DNA of 33,942 nt from Alphaproteobacteria bacterium (GTDB lineage Bacteria; Pseudomonadota; Alphaproteobacteria; Rhizobiales; Xanthobacteraceae), in NCBI GenBank assembly GCA_026400395.1, contig JAPLPD010000282.1, positions 1 to 33,942 of the forward strand, given 5' to 3'. The position numbers and the translations under genes were made by a program. This document shows positions 14,505-22,267 of this stretch, piece by piece (the first letter of the stretch is position 1; the number at the start of each line of letters is the position of its first letter). The notes beneath the pieces were generated by a model. The model was given only the letters and a program-made list of their open reading frames with translations, made no database searches and was not told the DNA's origin.

Positions 14505-15764
14505 CTAAGCCGCGCGCTTCCGTTTGACGGCCTTTGTCTTCTTCTTCGGCGCGGATTTCTTTGCAGCACTTTTCTTGGCAGCCGCCTTCTTCCCGCTCCC
14601 CCACAATTCCTTGCTGGCCAGCCGCGCGCCTTCAACCAGCGACTGCAGCTTCGCCCATTGGATCGTCGGGTGGACGCGCTGATAGAACGGTTGTTGCGCA
14701 AAGCCGCAGTCGGTGCCGGCGATGACGTTCTCGCGGCCGACGAGCTTGGCCAGCCGCACAATCCTTTCCTTCACCAGCTCAGGATGTTCGACCACATTGG
14801 TGGCGTGGCTGATGACGCCCGGAATGAGCACCGAGCCTTTCGGCAGTTTGACGTCGCGCCATACCTGCCACTCGTGCTCGTGGCGAGGGTTCGCCATCTC
14901 CAGCACGTAGGCCCCGGCGCGCACGCGCAGGATGAGGTCCATGATGTCCTTGATCGGCACATCGGTGGTGTGCGGGCCGGGCCAGCTTCCCCAACAGACG
15001 TGATAGCGCAGCATCTCAGTCGGAATGCCCTTGCTCGCGCGGTTGAGCACGTCCTGATAGAGGCGCACGCGCTTGCGGTAATCCTGGAAGGTGCCGGGCG
15101 GCACCATGCGGTCGTAAGTAACCGCGGCGCGCGCATCGTCAAGCTGGGCGACGACACCGTTGTCGACGATCTGTTTGTATTCGACGTGCATCGCCTGGCC
15201 GATTGCCTCTGCGAGTTCGTCATCGTTCTTGTAGTACTCGTTCTTGCGATCGGGGATGACCGAGGCCGGTGCCGCCACCGGAAGGAACCCCTCGACCACC
15301 TTCACCTTCTTCAGCGCAGCTTTGAAGTTATCGATGTCGGCCTGGAGCAGCCCCTGACCGGTGTACTTGATCGGTGCAACTGCGACCGTATCGGTCACCG
15401 TCTCGACATGATCCTTGGCATCGAGCTCCTGGTAGAACTCGGGAAAACGGGTGCGATCCGCCCCCTTGGTGAAAGGGTTGCCGCTGTCGGGCCGGAACGG
15501 CCGGCGTTCGAAACCGGAAACCCGCTCGATGACGTACTGCGACCAGGAAATGCCCTTGCCGAACTCCCCATCGCTGACCACGTCGATCCCGACTTCGGCC
15601 TGCTGACGGACCACCTCTGCGACGGTGTCCTTCAGGTTTTGAGCATGCGCAGCGACGTCATAACCCTCGCCCTTCTGCTTGGCGCGCAGATGCTTGCGGA
15701 TCGAATCCGGGCGGATCAGGCTGCCGACATGGGTGGTGAGAATCCGATCGGTGCTGCGATGCAT
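14505..15764 (-). CDS. MetE C-terminal-like (cobalamin-independent methionine synthase family) protein with Lys/Ala-rich tail
   Basis: A 419-residue protein of the UROD/MetE-like superfamily. Seen: THVGSLIRP (N-terminal strand), VGIDVVSDGEFGKGISW (the D-G-E motif), a middle region with YHVCWGSWPGPHT, LEMANPRHEHEW, PGVISHATNVVEHPELV and ENVIAGTDCGFAQQPF, where Cys and His are candidate zinc ligands with the H-x-C of YHVCWG. The fold suits transfer of a methyl group to or from a thiol, but stand-alone members are often not true methionine synthases. GAGGAGGG lies before the ATG at 15764; the longer frame to 15911 has no support. Odd: the last 30 residues are an AAAKK-type repeat tail, unlike the usual family end. 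Confidence 0.82.
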   Translation of the reverse strand: MHRSTDRILTTHVGSLIRPDSIRKHLRAKQKGEGYDVAAHAQNLKDTVAEVVRQQAEVGIDVVSDGEFGKGISWSQYVIERVSGFERRPFRPDSGNPFTKGADRTRFPEFYQELDAKDHVETVTDTVAVAPIKYTGQGLLQADIDNFKAALKKVKVVEGFLPVAAPASVIPDRKNEYYKNDDELAEAIGQAMHVEYKQIVDNGVVAQLDDARAAVTYDRMVPPGTFQDYRKRVRLYQDVLNRASKGIPTEMLRYHVCWGSWPGPHTTDVPIKDIMDLILRVRAGAYVLEMANPRHEHEWQVWRDVKLPKGSVLIPGVISHATNVVEHPELVKERIVRLAKLVGRENVIAGTDCGFAQQPFYQRVHPTIQWAKLQSLVEGARLASKELWGSGKKAAAKKSAAKKSAPKKKTKAVKRKRAA

Positions 15765-15959
15765 GGGTCCCTCCTCGCGTTTCACGGTTGCGCGATGGAT
15801 AACAGGTCGAACCGGGCTTGCAAGCGCCGGAAACGACCTCAAGCGCCCACTTCCAGCCGGTGGGCAAGGCGGAAGCGGCCTTCCGCAGGCGGGCCGGTGC
15901 GATCGAGCCACGCCGCTCTTTTGTAGAAGGATGACGAATCGGAGCGCGCCGCTGAGGCG

Positions 15960-16367
15960 TCACGCTGCCGACGAATAGGACTCCAGAATCTTGATTGCAT
16001 TGCTGCGGTCCAGCACGGCGGCGCGCAGGCCGCCTTCAACAGCGAGAAAACCTTTCAGCATCTGCGAAGCGCCGGAGGCGTCGGAAAAGCCCATCGACCA
16101 TTCCCCGCAAATACGGTGCTGTGCGTCCGCGTCTTGCCAAAGAACGCTAACGTTCCGGTGCCGAGGGTCACGTTCAATCCGCCGAAAAGTTGCCTGCACG
16201 GCGGCCTGATCGCCTTCCAGCATTTGGAGGAATACGCCCAGATCGTAGATCAGCATGCCCGTGATGCCCATTTCTGTGTTTCGGAGGCGGCTGTTGATCA
16301 GCAAACGCTTCAGCAACCCGCTATCGAACGCTTCGACTTCAACACTGGAGTAAACGACCCGGAACAT
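15960..16367 (-). CDS. BLUF-domain blue-light photoreceptor
   Basis: A 135-residue single-domain BLUF protein (FAD-binding blue-light sensor). Key residues are present: Tyr6 (MFRVVYSS), Asn30 in RNTEMGITG, Gln48 in FLQMLEG, plus Trp90 and Met92 in EWSMGF, the usual C-terminal pair. The Tyr-Gln pair is what performs the light-dependent hydrogen-bond switch on FAD. There is no output domain, so it must act by protein contact. The ATG at 16367 is chosen over one at 16427 because the fold begins there, with GAGG just upstream. About 255 bp separate its start from that of the divergent receiver gene, making a shared control region possible but unproven. Confidence 0.9.
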   Translation of the reverse strand: MFRVVYSSVEVEAFDSGLLKRLLINSRLRNTEMGITGMLIYDLGVFLQMLEGDQAAVQATFRRIERDPRHRNVSVLWQDADAQHRICGEWSMGFSDASGASQMLKGFLAVEGGLRAAVLDRSNAIKILESYSSAA

Positions 16368-16622
16368 GAGGACCTCGTCTTTTGTCGCCGCTATTTTGAC
16401 CAGCCCGGCTAAGCGATTCGTTATCAAAGGGTAGAAGATGCGGGAATGCCTGCCGCTTTCTTAAGGAAGTGTTGCGGCCGCCGGATATTCGGACGCTGGT
16501 TGTTTCTCGTGTTTCTCGGTGCAGGCATTGAAAAACAAAGATACAGGTTAGCCGTTCCTTAACGGCCTCATCCTACCTTCGCTTTGTCGAGGGCCGGGAT
16601 CATAGCAGCCCTCCGAGGCGTC
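16368..16622. promoter_or_regulatory. Divergent intergenic region between BLUF and receiver genes
   Basis: These 255 bases lie between two divergent starts and should hold both promoters. Seen: a CTTAAG palindrome near 16460 and a perfect 6-bp hairpin GCCGTT/AACGGC at 16551-16566, about 57 bases before the receiver start. No promoter elements are clear enough to place. Confidence 0.35.
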
Positions 16623-17168
16623 ATGATCCGCATCGACTTCAACCGCCTGCGCTTCCTGGTGATTGACGACAACGCCCACATGCGGCGCATTGTTCGCACG
16701 CTGTTGCACGGCTTCGGCGCCCGTGACGTGTACGAGGCCGAGGACGGCGCCGCCGGCCTGGACGCATTCACCCATCACGTCCCCGACATCGTCATGACCG
16801 ATTGGGCAATGCCGATCTTTGACGGGCTTGAGTTGACTCAGATGATCCGTCAACCAGGCGCCAACGCCAACCCGTTCGTCCCCATCATCATGGTGACCGG
16901 CCACACCGAGAAAGAACGCGTCACCGCTGCCCGCGATGCTGGCGTCACCGAATTTCTGGCGAAGCCGATCTCGGCCAAGGCGCTTTATCAGCGAATCGTC
17001 AACGTGGTGGCGCACCCGCGTCCGTTTATCAAAACGCGGACCTATTTCGGCCCAGACCGCCGCCGCAGCGCGGCCTCAGCCTATGTCGGACCCGAGCGGC
17101 GCAAAGGCGGCAAGGCCGATGTTATCCGCCAGCACCCCCTGCTCGACAAAGCCAAGTTGCTCGCGTGA
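16623..17168 (+). CDS. Stand-alone CheY-like response regulator receiver protein
   Basis: A 181-residue protein with one receiver domain (about residues 9-128). Seen: the acidic pair Asp15-Asp16, phosphoacceptor Asp60 in IVMTDWAMP, Thr92 in VTGH and Lys114 in LAKP. There is no DNA-binding output domain. The C-terminal tail of about 50 residues contains two related motifs, YFGPDRRR and YVGPERRK, about 15 residues apart, followed by a basic end. An upstream in-frame ATG at 16584 adds 13 residues; 16623 is preferred for fold completeness and a GAGG upstream. The HPt gene follows after 24 bp, so the two probably form a phosphorelay module whose histidine kinase lies elsewhere. Confidence 0.9.
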   Translation: MIRIDFNRLRFLVIDDNAHMRRIVRTLLHGFGARDVYEAEDGAAGLDAFTHHVPDIVMTDWAMPIFDGLELTQMIRQPGANANPFVPIIMVTGHTEKERVTAARDAGVTEFLAKPISAKALYQRIVNVVAHPRPFIKTRTYFGPDRRRSAASAYVGPERRKGGKADVIRQHPLLDKAKLLA

Positions 17169-17192
17169 CGGCCTTCCAGGAGACGTTCGAAC

Positions 17193-17777
17193 ATGGCTAG
17201 CAGCAAGCCATCCCGGCCCGACATCGTCACCTATGGCGATCACGAGAAGATCACGCCGGACACGACCAAACTCCGCAAGACTTTGCGGGCGGCGCAGCCC
17301 GGCGAGCAGGATCCAGTGGCCCGCGCCGAGCAGGCTCTGGCCGCCATTTCCGGCGATTTCTCGGAATGGATGCATGAGGAGTGTACGCGGCTCGACGCGG
17401 CCCGCTGCAAGGTGCGCGACCAAGGTCTGTCGAAGCAGAACCGTCAGGAACTGTTCCTTGCCGCCCACGACGTGAAAGGCGATTCAGAAACGCTGGGCTA
17501 TCCGGAGGTCGGCGCGGCGGCCGAAAGCCTGTGCCGTCTGCTGGAGCACGCCCCCGATCTGAACAAGATTCCGCTGACCATTCTCGATCAGCATGTGGAC
17601 GCCGTACGCGCCATCGTCCGCGAGCACGAGCGAGCCGACATTGCAGCCATTGCGGCGGCACTCACCCGCAAGCTGCGCGTCGTCACCGACGAGTTCCTGA
17701 TGAGCGAAAACCAGCACCGGCCCGACGTGCTCAAGGCGATTCAGGTGCCGGCTCTGGTTCCCGGCGAGTCGTTCTGA
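17193..17777 (+). CDS. HPt-domain phosphotransfer protein
   Basis: A 194-residue protein with a histidine phosphotransfer (HPt) domain at about residues 77-155. The active-site histidine is His92 in AAHDVKGDSETLGYPEVG, which matches the H-x-x-K-G helix of HPt domains, followed by AAESLCRLLEH. The first 60 residues are polar and Lys/Glu-rich, probably disordered, and the last 30 are a non-helical tail. AGGAGA at 17178-17183 lies about 9 bases before the ATG. It most likely shuttles phosphate to or from the receiver encoded 24 bp upstream. On the opposite strand, the decayed DUF2336 gene ends 19 bp beyond its stop. Confidence 0.85.
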   Translation: MASSKPSRPDIVTYGDHEKITPDTTKLRKTLRAAQPGEQDPVARAEQALAAISGDFSEWMHEECTRLDAARCKVRDQGLSKQNRQELFLAAHDVKGDSETLGYPEVGAAAESLCRLLEHAPDLNKIPLTILDQHVDAVRAIVREHERADIAAIAAALTRKLRVVTDEFLMSENQHRPDVLKAIQVPALVPGESF

Positions 17778-17796
17778 ACAAAATTGATCGGTCGAG

Positions 17797-18992
17797 CTAC
17801 GCTGCGACTGCGTGCAGGTCGGGATCGGGCGCGATCAACCCATCCGAAACCAGTTCATCGCAAAACATCCGGGCCTCTTCGCGCGCCGCCTCGGCGGCGT
17901 AGCGGCGCAGCAGCGTGAGCAGCGGCCCGATCTCGTCCGGCGCCTCGCTTTCGCAGCGCGTTAACGTGCGCTCGATGATCCGGCGCTTGAGGCGGGACGC
18001 CTGCCCCGGCTCGAACATGAAGCCCTCCTCGCGCATCGCCTCCAGCGCCTCGCGAAACGCGGGGAAGGTCGATGCCGGCAATCCGGCCTTGTCGTAGAGG
18101 GCCCGGAAGCCCGCCCCGCGCCGGTCGTGCAGGATGCCAACGACGCGGCTGAGCGGCACCTGGGCGAGATCGGCGACCGCCTCCTCGAACATTTCGGTGT
18201 TGCCTGACAATAGCGAGCGCAGGATCAGCCCCGCGGTAAGCTGGCCACTCTCGCGCAGATGGCGGATCAGCAGGCGCACTTGGTCTTCCTGAGATTCCGC
18301 AGCGAGCGCGATGGTGGCCTTCTCGCAAGCCTCGCGGGTGATGCGGCGGGCACGATCCTCGCCCAGCCACTCGCGGGAGGTCACAAACTCGGCCAGCGTT
18401 TCGGATAGCTTGACCACCAGCGCCTGGCGGGTCGCCGCCGGCAGATCCTCGCGCCCGAGCATGACATCCCGGATGGCGGCCAGATGGCCGAAGCGGTCGA
18501 CGATCCGGTCGAGCGAGAACTGCACCGTCTCGGCGTCCTTGTTCTCAAGCAGCACGAGGCAGGATTCGGCGGAGCCAACCTCGGCGATGGCGGCGGACAC
18601 CGAACACGGCAGGCCCGCGCGGGAGGCAATCGCCACTTGACGCTCCTACTCGCCGGCGGCGACCGCCTCCACCAGATCGGCATCGAGCAGCAGCGGCGAG
18701 CGTTGCAAAACCGGCGCGGCCACATCGGGCTGATCGCCGGCAAGCGCATGAACCACGGTCGGCGGCGCATCCTCGCTGCCGGCGAACACCTCGGCCATCG
18801 CGCGACGAACCAGCGGCGACGAACCAGCGGCGACGAATCGTCGAGCAGCATGATCATGGCGCCTTCGGCGGCAGCGCGATCGGTCTCACTAAGGTCGGAT
18901 TAGAGGAAGGCCCGCGCCAATGCGCTCGTAGCCTCGGCGCGTTCGCCTGAGGGGGCCGTTCGTAACCAGTGCAAAAACTGACGGACAATCAT
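17797..18992 (-). pseudogene. DUF2336-family protein gene, inactivated by two stops and a frameshift
   Basis: The translation reads as one coherent DUF2336-like helical-repeat protein if three lesions are repaired. From ATG at 18992 it begins MIVRQFLHWLRTAPSGE; an in-frame TAA sits at 18902-18900 in the phrase AFL-stop-SDLSETDR. A 14-bp tandem duplication at 18810-18837 then shifts the frame inside LLDDSSPLVRRAMAE. A TAG sits at 18648-18646 in VAAGE-stop-ERQVAIAS. After the last lesion the frame is open to 17797 (from VAIASRAGLPCS on), with RIVDRFGHLAAIRDVML and other helical repeats. Similarity to DUF2336 is from memory of Bradyrhizobium-type proteins. If a GTG at 18636 were used, only the C-terminal two thirds would be made. 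Function of the family is unknown; it often lies near two-component genes. Confidence 0.85.
18810..18837. repeat. 14-bp tandem duplication causing a frameshift
   Basis: The unit CCAGCGGCGACGAA occurs at 18810-18823 and again at 18824-18837. Removing one copy restores the reading frame of the DUF2336 gene through this point, so this is an in-gene duplication rather than a functional repeat. Confidence 0.88.
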
Positions 18993-19131
18993 ACTGGAAA
19001 CCGAAGTTGCACAGCCACGGCGGAGCGCCGCGAATCCGGTGAACTGCACCGGCAAGCTGCACGCTAGCGGCAGAGCTTTAATAAAGCGTTCAGCATAAAT
19101 CTTTGGGATTGTTACTAAATTCTAAACGAGC

Positions 19132-20124
19132 CTAGACCCGGCCGCGAAACAGCGCCCGCGCGTCGGGAGCCGTATCCTGGAAAAGACCCAGATCGTTGTC
19201 GACTGCCACCGGTGCCGTCGGAGCAGCGGTGCCTGCGAGCGGCGCCCCGGCTGGCGACGGCGGCGAGGTCCACAACGAATTCACCAACGGCGCCACGGGT
19301 TCCGGGCCGCCAGTGCTGCGGAACAGGCCGTGAAACACTGGCGCCATATCGACGGCCGACTTGGCCGGCGACATGCGGGCGGCTGCGGCATAGGTCTCGG
19401 TGAGGCTCGCGGTGTCTGGCGCGAATGCAGCGCGGGGCGCGGCTGGCGCGGCCTCGGCCAGCTGTGGCGATGGACCGGACGGAACAGCAGGTGGAACCGA
19501 CGGCGTGCTTCGCGCCACATCGTAGCGCCCCACCAGCACGCGGTAGACGTCGCCGGTGCTGCGCGCGTTGCCGCGCCCGTCGTAGAAGATGCTCGGGTTT
19601 GCCCGCGCGGCCCCCGGAAACACCGCCGCCGCGGGCGTTTCCGGCCGGCTATCGGCCAGCGCGATCATTCGGCTGGCGCCAGCCGAGCCCAGGAAATGCG
19701 CGATGTAGAGCTCGCCCTCGGTCGGATTGCGGCCGAGCCGCCCCGCGAGCTTTTCGCCGTTCGACTTGGTAAAGGCTCCGGCCATCAGCGCGTTGGCGGT
19801 GGCATCCGAGCGCAGGTTCATCACCGCGCCGGTCATGCGCGGATCGGATATGGCGTATTCGCCGGACGGCTGCCGCGTGATCGCATTGGCATAGGGGCCA
19901 TAGCCGAACGCCGCGCCCTGCTCTTTTACGGTCGTCAGCCAAGTCTGCTCGGTGAACTGAAACAGCCCCCTCGCCGAAGAGGTCGAAGCCTGAGCATTGG
20001 GATTGAGATTCGATTCGACCTGGGCCGTCGCCAGCAGATATTTGAAGTCGGCGCCGGTCATCCGCGCGGCCTGGCGGATGGCGCCGGTCACTGTGGAATT
20101 GCTGCCGGTGGGCTCGACGATCAT
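19132..20124 (-). CDS. Lytic-transglycosylase (SLT) domain protein
   Basis: A 330-residue protein. The N-terminal half carries a transglycosylase SLT-like domain: catalytic Glu37 in ATAQVESNLNP, ARGLFQFTEQTWL (the G-L-F-Q-F/M motif) and a later GELYIAHFLGSAGASRMI. The family cleaves peptidoglycan to form anhydro-muropeptides. The C-terminal 130 residues are Ala/Pro-rich and of low complexity, as in secreted or envelope proteins of Rhizobiales. No signal peptide is visible at the N-terminus, so export is unclear; the start may be further upstream, or the protein may be a flagellar/secretion-type muramidase. It lies 139 bp upstream of the DUF2336 pseudogene on the same strand and is divergent from the MaoC gene. 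Confidence 0.83.
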   Translation of the reverse strand: MIVEPTGSNSTVTGAIRQAARMTGADFKYLLATAQVESNLNPNAQASTSSARGLFQFTEQTWLTTVKEQGAAFGYGPYANAITRQPSGEYAISDPRMTGAVMNLRSDATANALMAGAFTKSNGEKLAGRLGRNPTEGELYIAHFLGSAGASRMIALADSRPETPAAAVFPGAARANPSIFYDGRGNARSTGDVYRVLVGRYDVARSTPSVPPAVPSGPSPQLAEAAPAAPRAAFAPDTASLTETYAAAARMSPAKSAVDMAPVFHGLFRSTGGPEPVAPLVNSLWTSPPSPAGAPLAGTAAPTAPVAVDNDLGLFQDTAPDARALFRGRV

Positions 20125-20222
20125 GGCTGCCTTCAGCCCCGCGCAAGGGCACGACGGGCAGCGAACTGTTAACGACTATGGTAAACGAAACCTTAAGATT
20201 GCAGACACGGAGGACCAAGACC

Positions 20223-20714
20223 ATGACCGACACGACACAAGCGGCGATCCGCCACAAGCGAGGCGGGATGTATTTCGAAGGCTTCGTGGTCGGCTCGCTC
20301 ACCGAGCATCGTTACTACCGCACGGTGACGCAGATGGACAACATGCTGTTCTCCAACATGACTCTCAATCCGCAGCCGTTGCACATCGACCGGCACTTCT
20401 GCGAGACCGAAACCGAATGGGGTCAGCCGCTGATGAACTCGCTGTTCACCCTCGGCCTGATGATCGGCATTCAGGTCTCCGACATGACCGTCGGCACCAC
20501 CATCGCCAACCTCGGCATGCAGGAGGTGAAGTTCGGCCATCCGGTGTTCGAGGGCGACACCGTACATGTCACCACGGAGGTGCTCAGCAAGCGCGAGTCG
20601 AAGTCGCGGCCGGGTGCCGGCATCGTCGAATTCCACCACCGCTGCTACAACCAGGACGACAAGCTCGTCGCCGAATGCAAACGGCAGGTGTTCATCAAGA
20701 TGCAGCCAAAGTAA
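20223..20714 (+). CDS. MaoC-family dehydratase
   Basis: A 163-residue single hot-dog protein of the MaoC-like hydratase family. Seen: GMYFEGFVVGSLTEHRYYRTVTQMDNMLFSNMTLNPQPLHIDRHFCE, where the D-x-x-x-F and N-P-x-x-x-H motif carries the usual catalytic His and Asp neighbourhood, then VKFGHPVFEGDTVHVTTEVLSKRESKSRPGAGIVEFHHRCYNQ. It most likely hydrates an enoyl-CoA. Start: GGAGG lies about 9 bases before the ATG at 20223; an upstream ATG at 20178 lacks it. The MgtC-like gene follows after 11 bp, and a CitE-like lyase lies 1.5 kb downstream; such MaoC/CitE pairs occur together in branched-acid and mesaconyl/malyl-CoA pathways. Confidence 0.85.
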   Translation: MTDTTQAAIRHKRGGMYFEGFVVGSLTEHRYYRTVTQMDNMLFSNMTLNPQPLHIDRHFCETETEWGQPLMNSLFTLGLMIGIQVSDMTVGTTIANLGMQEVKFGHPVFEGDTVHVTTEVLSKRESKSRPGAGIVEFHHRCYNQDDKLVAECKRQVFIKMQPK

Positions 20715-20725
20715 CCGCATCCCAG

Positions 20726-21184
20726 ATGACCACTGCCGAGGTCGCACTCAGGCTTGGACTGGCCGCCCTCGCGGGCGTGGCGCTCGGATTGAACCGCGAC
20801 CTACACGGCAAGCCGACCGGCGTTCGGACGCTCGGGCTGGTTGGACTCGCTTCTGCGTTGGTCGTGATCGCCGTCGGCCGCGGCGAAGGCGACGCCAGCC
20901 GCGTCATCCAGGGCATCGTGACCGGGATCGGCTTCCTCGGCGCGGGCGTTATTATCCGTAGCGAGCGCGGCAAGCACGTCCACAATCTGACGACGGCGGC
21001 CTGCGTCTGGCTCACCGCCTGCGCCGGGGCAGCTTGTGGCGTCGGCGAATGGCAACTGGTTCTGATCGGAGCGCCGATTGCCCTGGTGCTCCTTACGGGC
21101 GGCGGGGCATTCGAAAAATGGGCGCACCGGACATGGCCCGCGCAGGCGAAGCAAAAAACCGACATTGAGGACGGCAGCAGCTAA
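20726..21184 (+). CDS. MgtC/SapB-family membrane protein
   Basis: A 152-residue membrane protein of the MgtC/SapB N-terminal type. Seen: a first helix with RLGLAALAGVALGLNRDLHGKPTGVRTLGLVGLASAL (the G-x-x-R-x-x-x-x-K-x-x-G-x-R-T motif), the GIVTGIGFLGAGVIIR helix with its hallmark G-I-G-F-L-G-A-G, and NLTTAACVWLTACAGAACG. It lacks the soluble C-terminal domain of full MgtC. Members are linked to Mg2+ limitation or membrane ATPase control, but the role of short forms is uncertain. The ATG at 20726 is used; a GTG/ATG frame open far upstream overlaps the MaoC gene and is rejected. Confidence 0.87.
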   Translation: MTTAEVALRLGLAALAGVALGLNRDLHGKPTGVRTLGLVGLASALVVIAVGRGEGDASRVIQGIVTGIGFLGAGVIIRSERGKHVHNLTTAACVWLTACAGAACGVGEWQLVLIGAPIALVLLTGGGAFEKWAHRTWPAQAKQKTDIEDGSS

Positions 21185-21194
21185 ACCGCCATTG

Positions 21195-22181
21195 CTATTG
21201 CTGCTCGACGCCGCTCGCCTTGATCACCGCCTCCCAGTTCTTGATCTCGCTCTCGACAAAGGCTTGCGCGGCCTTCGGCGTGCGTTGTTCGGGCGGCATG
21301 ACCGTGGTTCCGATCTTCAGGAGTTTGTCCTGCACCGCCGGCGTACTGAGCGTTGCGACAGCGGCCTCGTTGAGCTTCTGCACGATCGGCTCCGGCGTTC
21401 CCTTCGGGACAAACAACCCGCTCCAGAAATTGGCGTGAAAGCCCGGCAGCCCCCGCTCGCTGGCGCTGCTGAGACCGGGGAACAGCGGCGAGCGGTCGCG
21501 CGTCAGGATGGCGATCGCTTTGGCCTGTTTGCTTTCGATCGGCCCAACGGCGGCGGCGGCCAGCGAGCAATAATAGTCGATGCGGCCGGCGAACAAATCC
21601 TGCATGGCCTGCGCGGAGCCGCGGTAGACGACATGGGTCACGTCGATACCCATCGCGGCATTGATGCGGGCGCAGGTGAGATGCGAGCCTGAACCCACAC
21701 CGCTCGAAGCAAACTGCATCTTGTCGTGATTGGCCTTGGTGTAGACGATGAATTCCGCCATGTCGTTGGCTGGCAGGTCCTTTCGTGCGATCAGCACCAT
21801 CGGCTGATCGGTGACCAGACTGATCGCGGAGAAGTCCGTGGCCGCGTTGTAGAGCGGTTTTTTGTAGAGCGTCTGGTTGATCGCCAGGGTATCGACGCCG
21901 CCGAGAACCATCTGGTAGCCGTCGGGCGTTGAGTGAGCGACGCGGGATGCCCCGGTCATTCCGCCGGCACCGGGCACGTTCTCGATTACGACCGTTTCAC
22001 CGAGCAATTCCGACATCCGCGCGGCGAGCACGCGCGAAATCAGGTCTGCTCCCGAACCGACACCGAACGGCACCACCAGACTGATCGGCCGCGCCGGATA
22101 GGCGTCAGCGGCAACAGCGGTGGCCGCCTGCATTCCGAAGGCCAGCAACGCCAGCACAGGAACCACGCATGGTTTGAACAT
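21195..22181 (-). CDS. TctC/Bug-family solute-binding protein
   Basis: A 328-residue periplasmic binding protein of the tripartite tricarboxylate transporter (TctC/Bug) family. Signal peptide MFKPCVVPVLALLAFGMQAATAVA, then YPARPISLVVPFGVGSGADLISRVLAARMSELLGETVVIENVPGAGGMTGASRVAHSTPDGYQMVLG, the invariant core of the family. A later QFASSGVGSGSHLTCARINAAMGIDVTHVVYRGSAQAM is also diagnostic. No tctA or tctB membrane gene is adjacent, which is common for orphan Bug proteins in this group. Ligands are usually carboxylates or other small organic acids. It is convergent with the MgtC-like gene and lies just upstream, divergently, of the CitE-like lyase at 22268. Confidence 0.9.
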   Translation of the reverse strand: MFKPCVVPVLALLAFGMQAATAVAADAYPARPISLVVPFGVGSGADLISRVLAARMSELLGETVVIENVPGAGGMTGASRVAHSTPDGYQMVLGGVDTLAINQTLYKKPLYNAATDFSAISLVTDQPMVLIARKDLPANDMAEFIVYTKANHDKMQFASSGVGSGSHLTCARINAAMGIDVTHVVYRGSAQAMQDLFAGRIDYYCSLAAAAVGPIESKQAKAIAILTRDRSPLFPGLSSASERGLPGFHANFWSGLFVPKGTPEPIVQKLNEAAVATLSTPAVQDKLLKIGTTVMPPEQRTPKAAQAFVESEIKNWEAVIKASGVEQQ

Positions 22182-22267
22182 TCTTCGATCTCCGTGCTAA
22201 TCGTCCGTCCGAAACTTCGATGCCGCAGTTCATGCAGGAATTGCGCCAACCATCCGCGGGACCTTGC

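Noticed and set aside
14658-15926. 422-codon plus-strand frame opposite the MetE-like gene
   Set aside because: Shadow of a well-supported gene; His/Asp/Val-rich composition typical of antisense frames.
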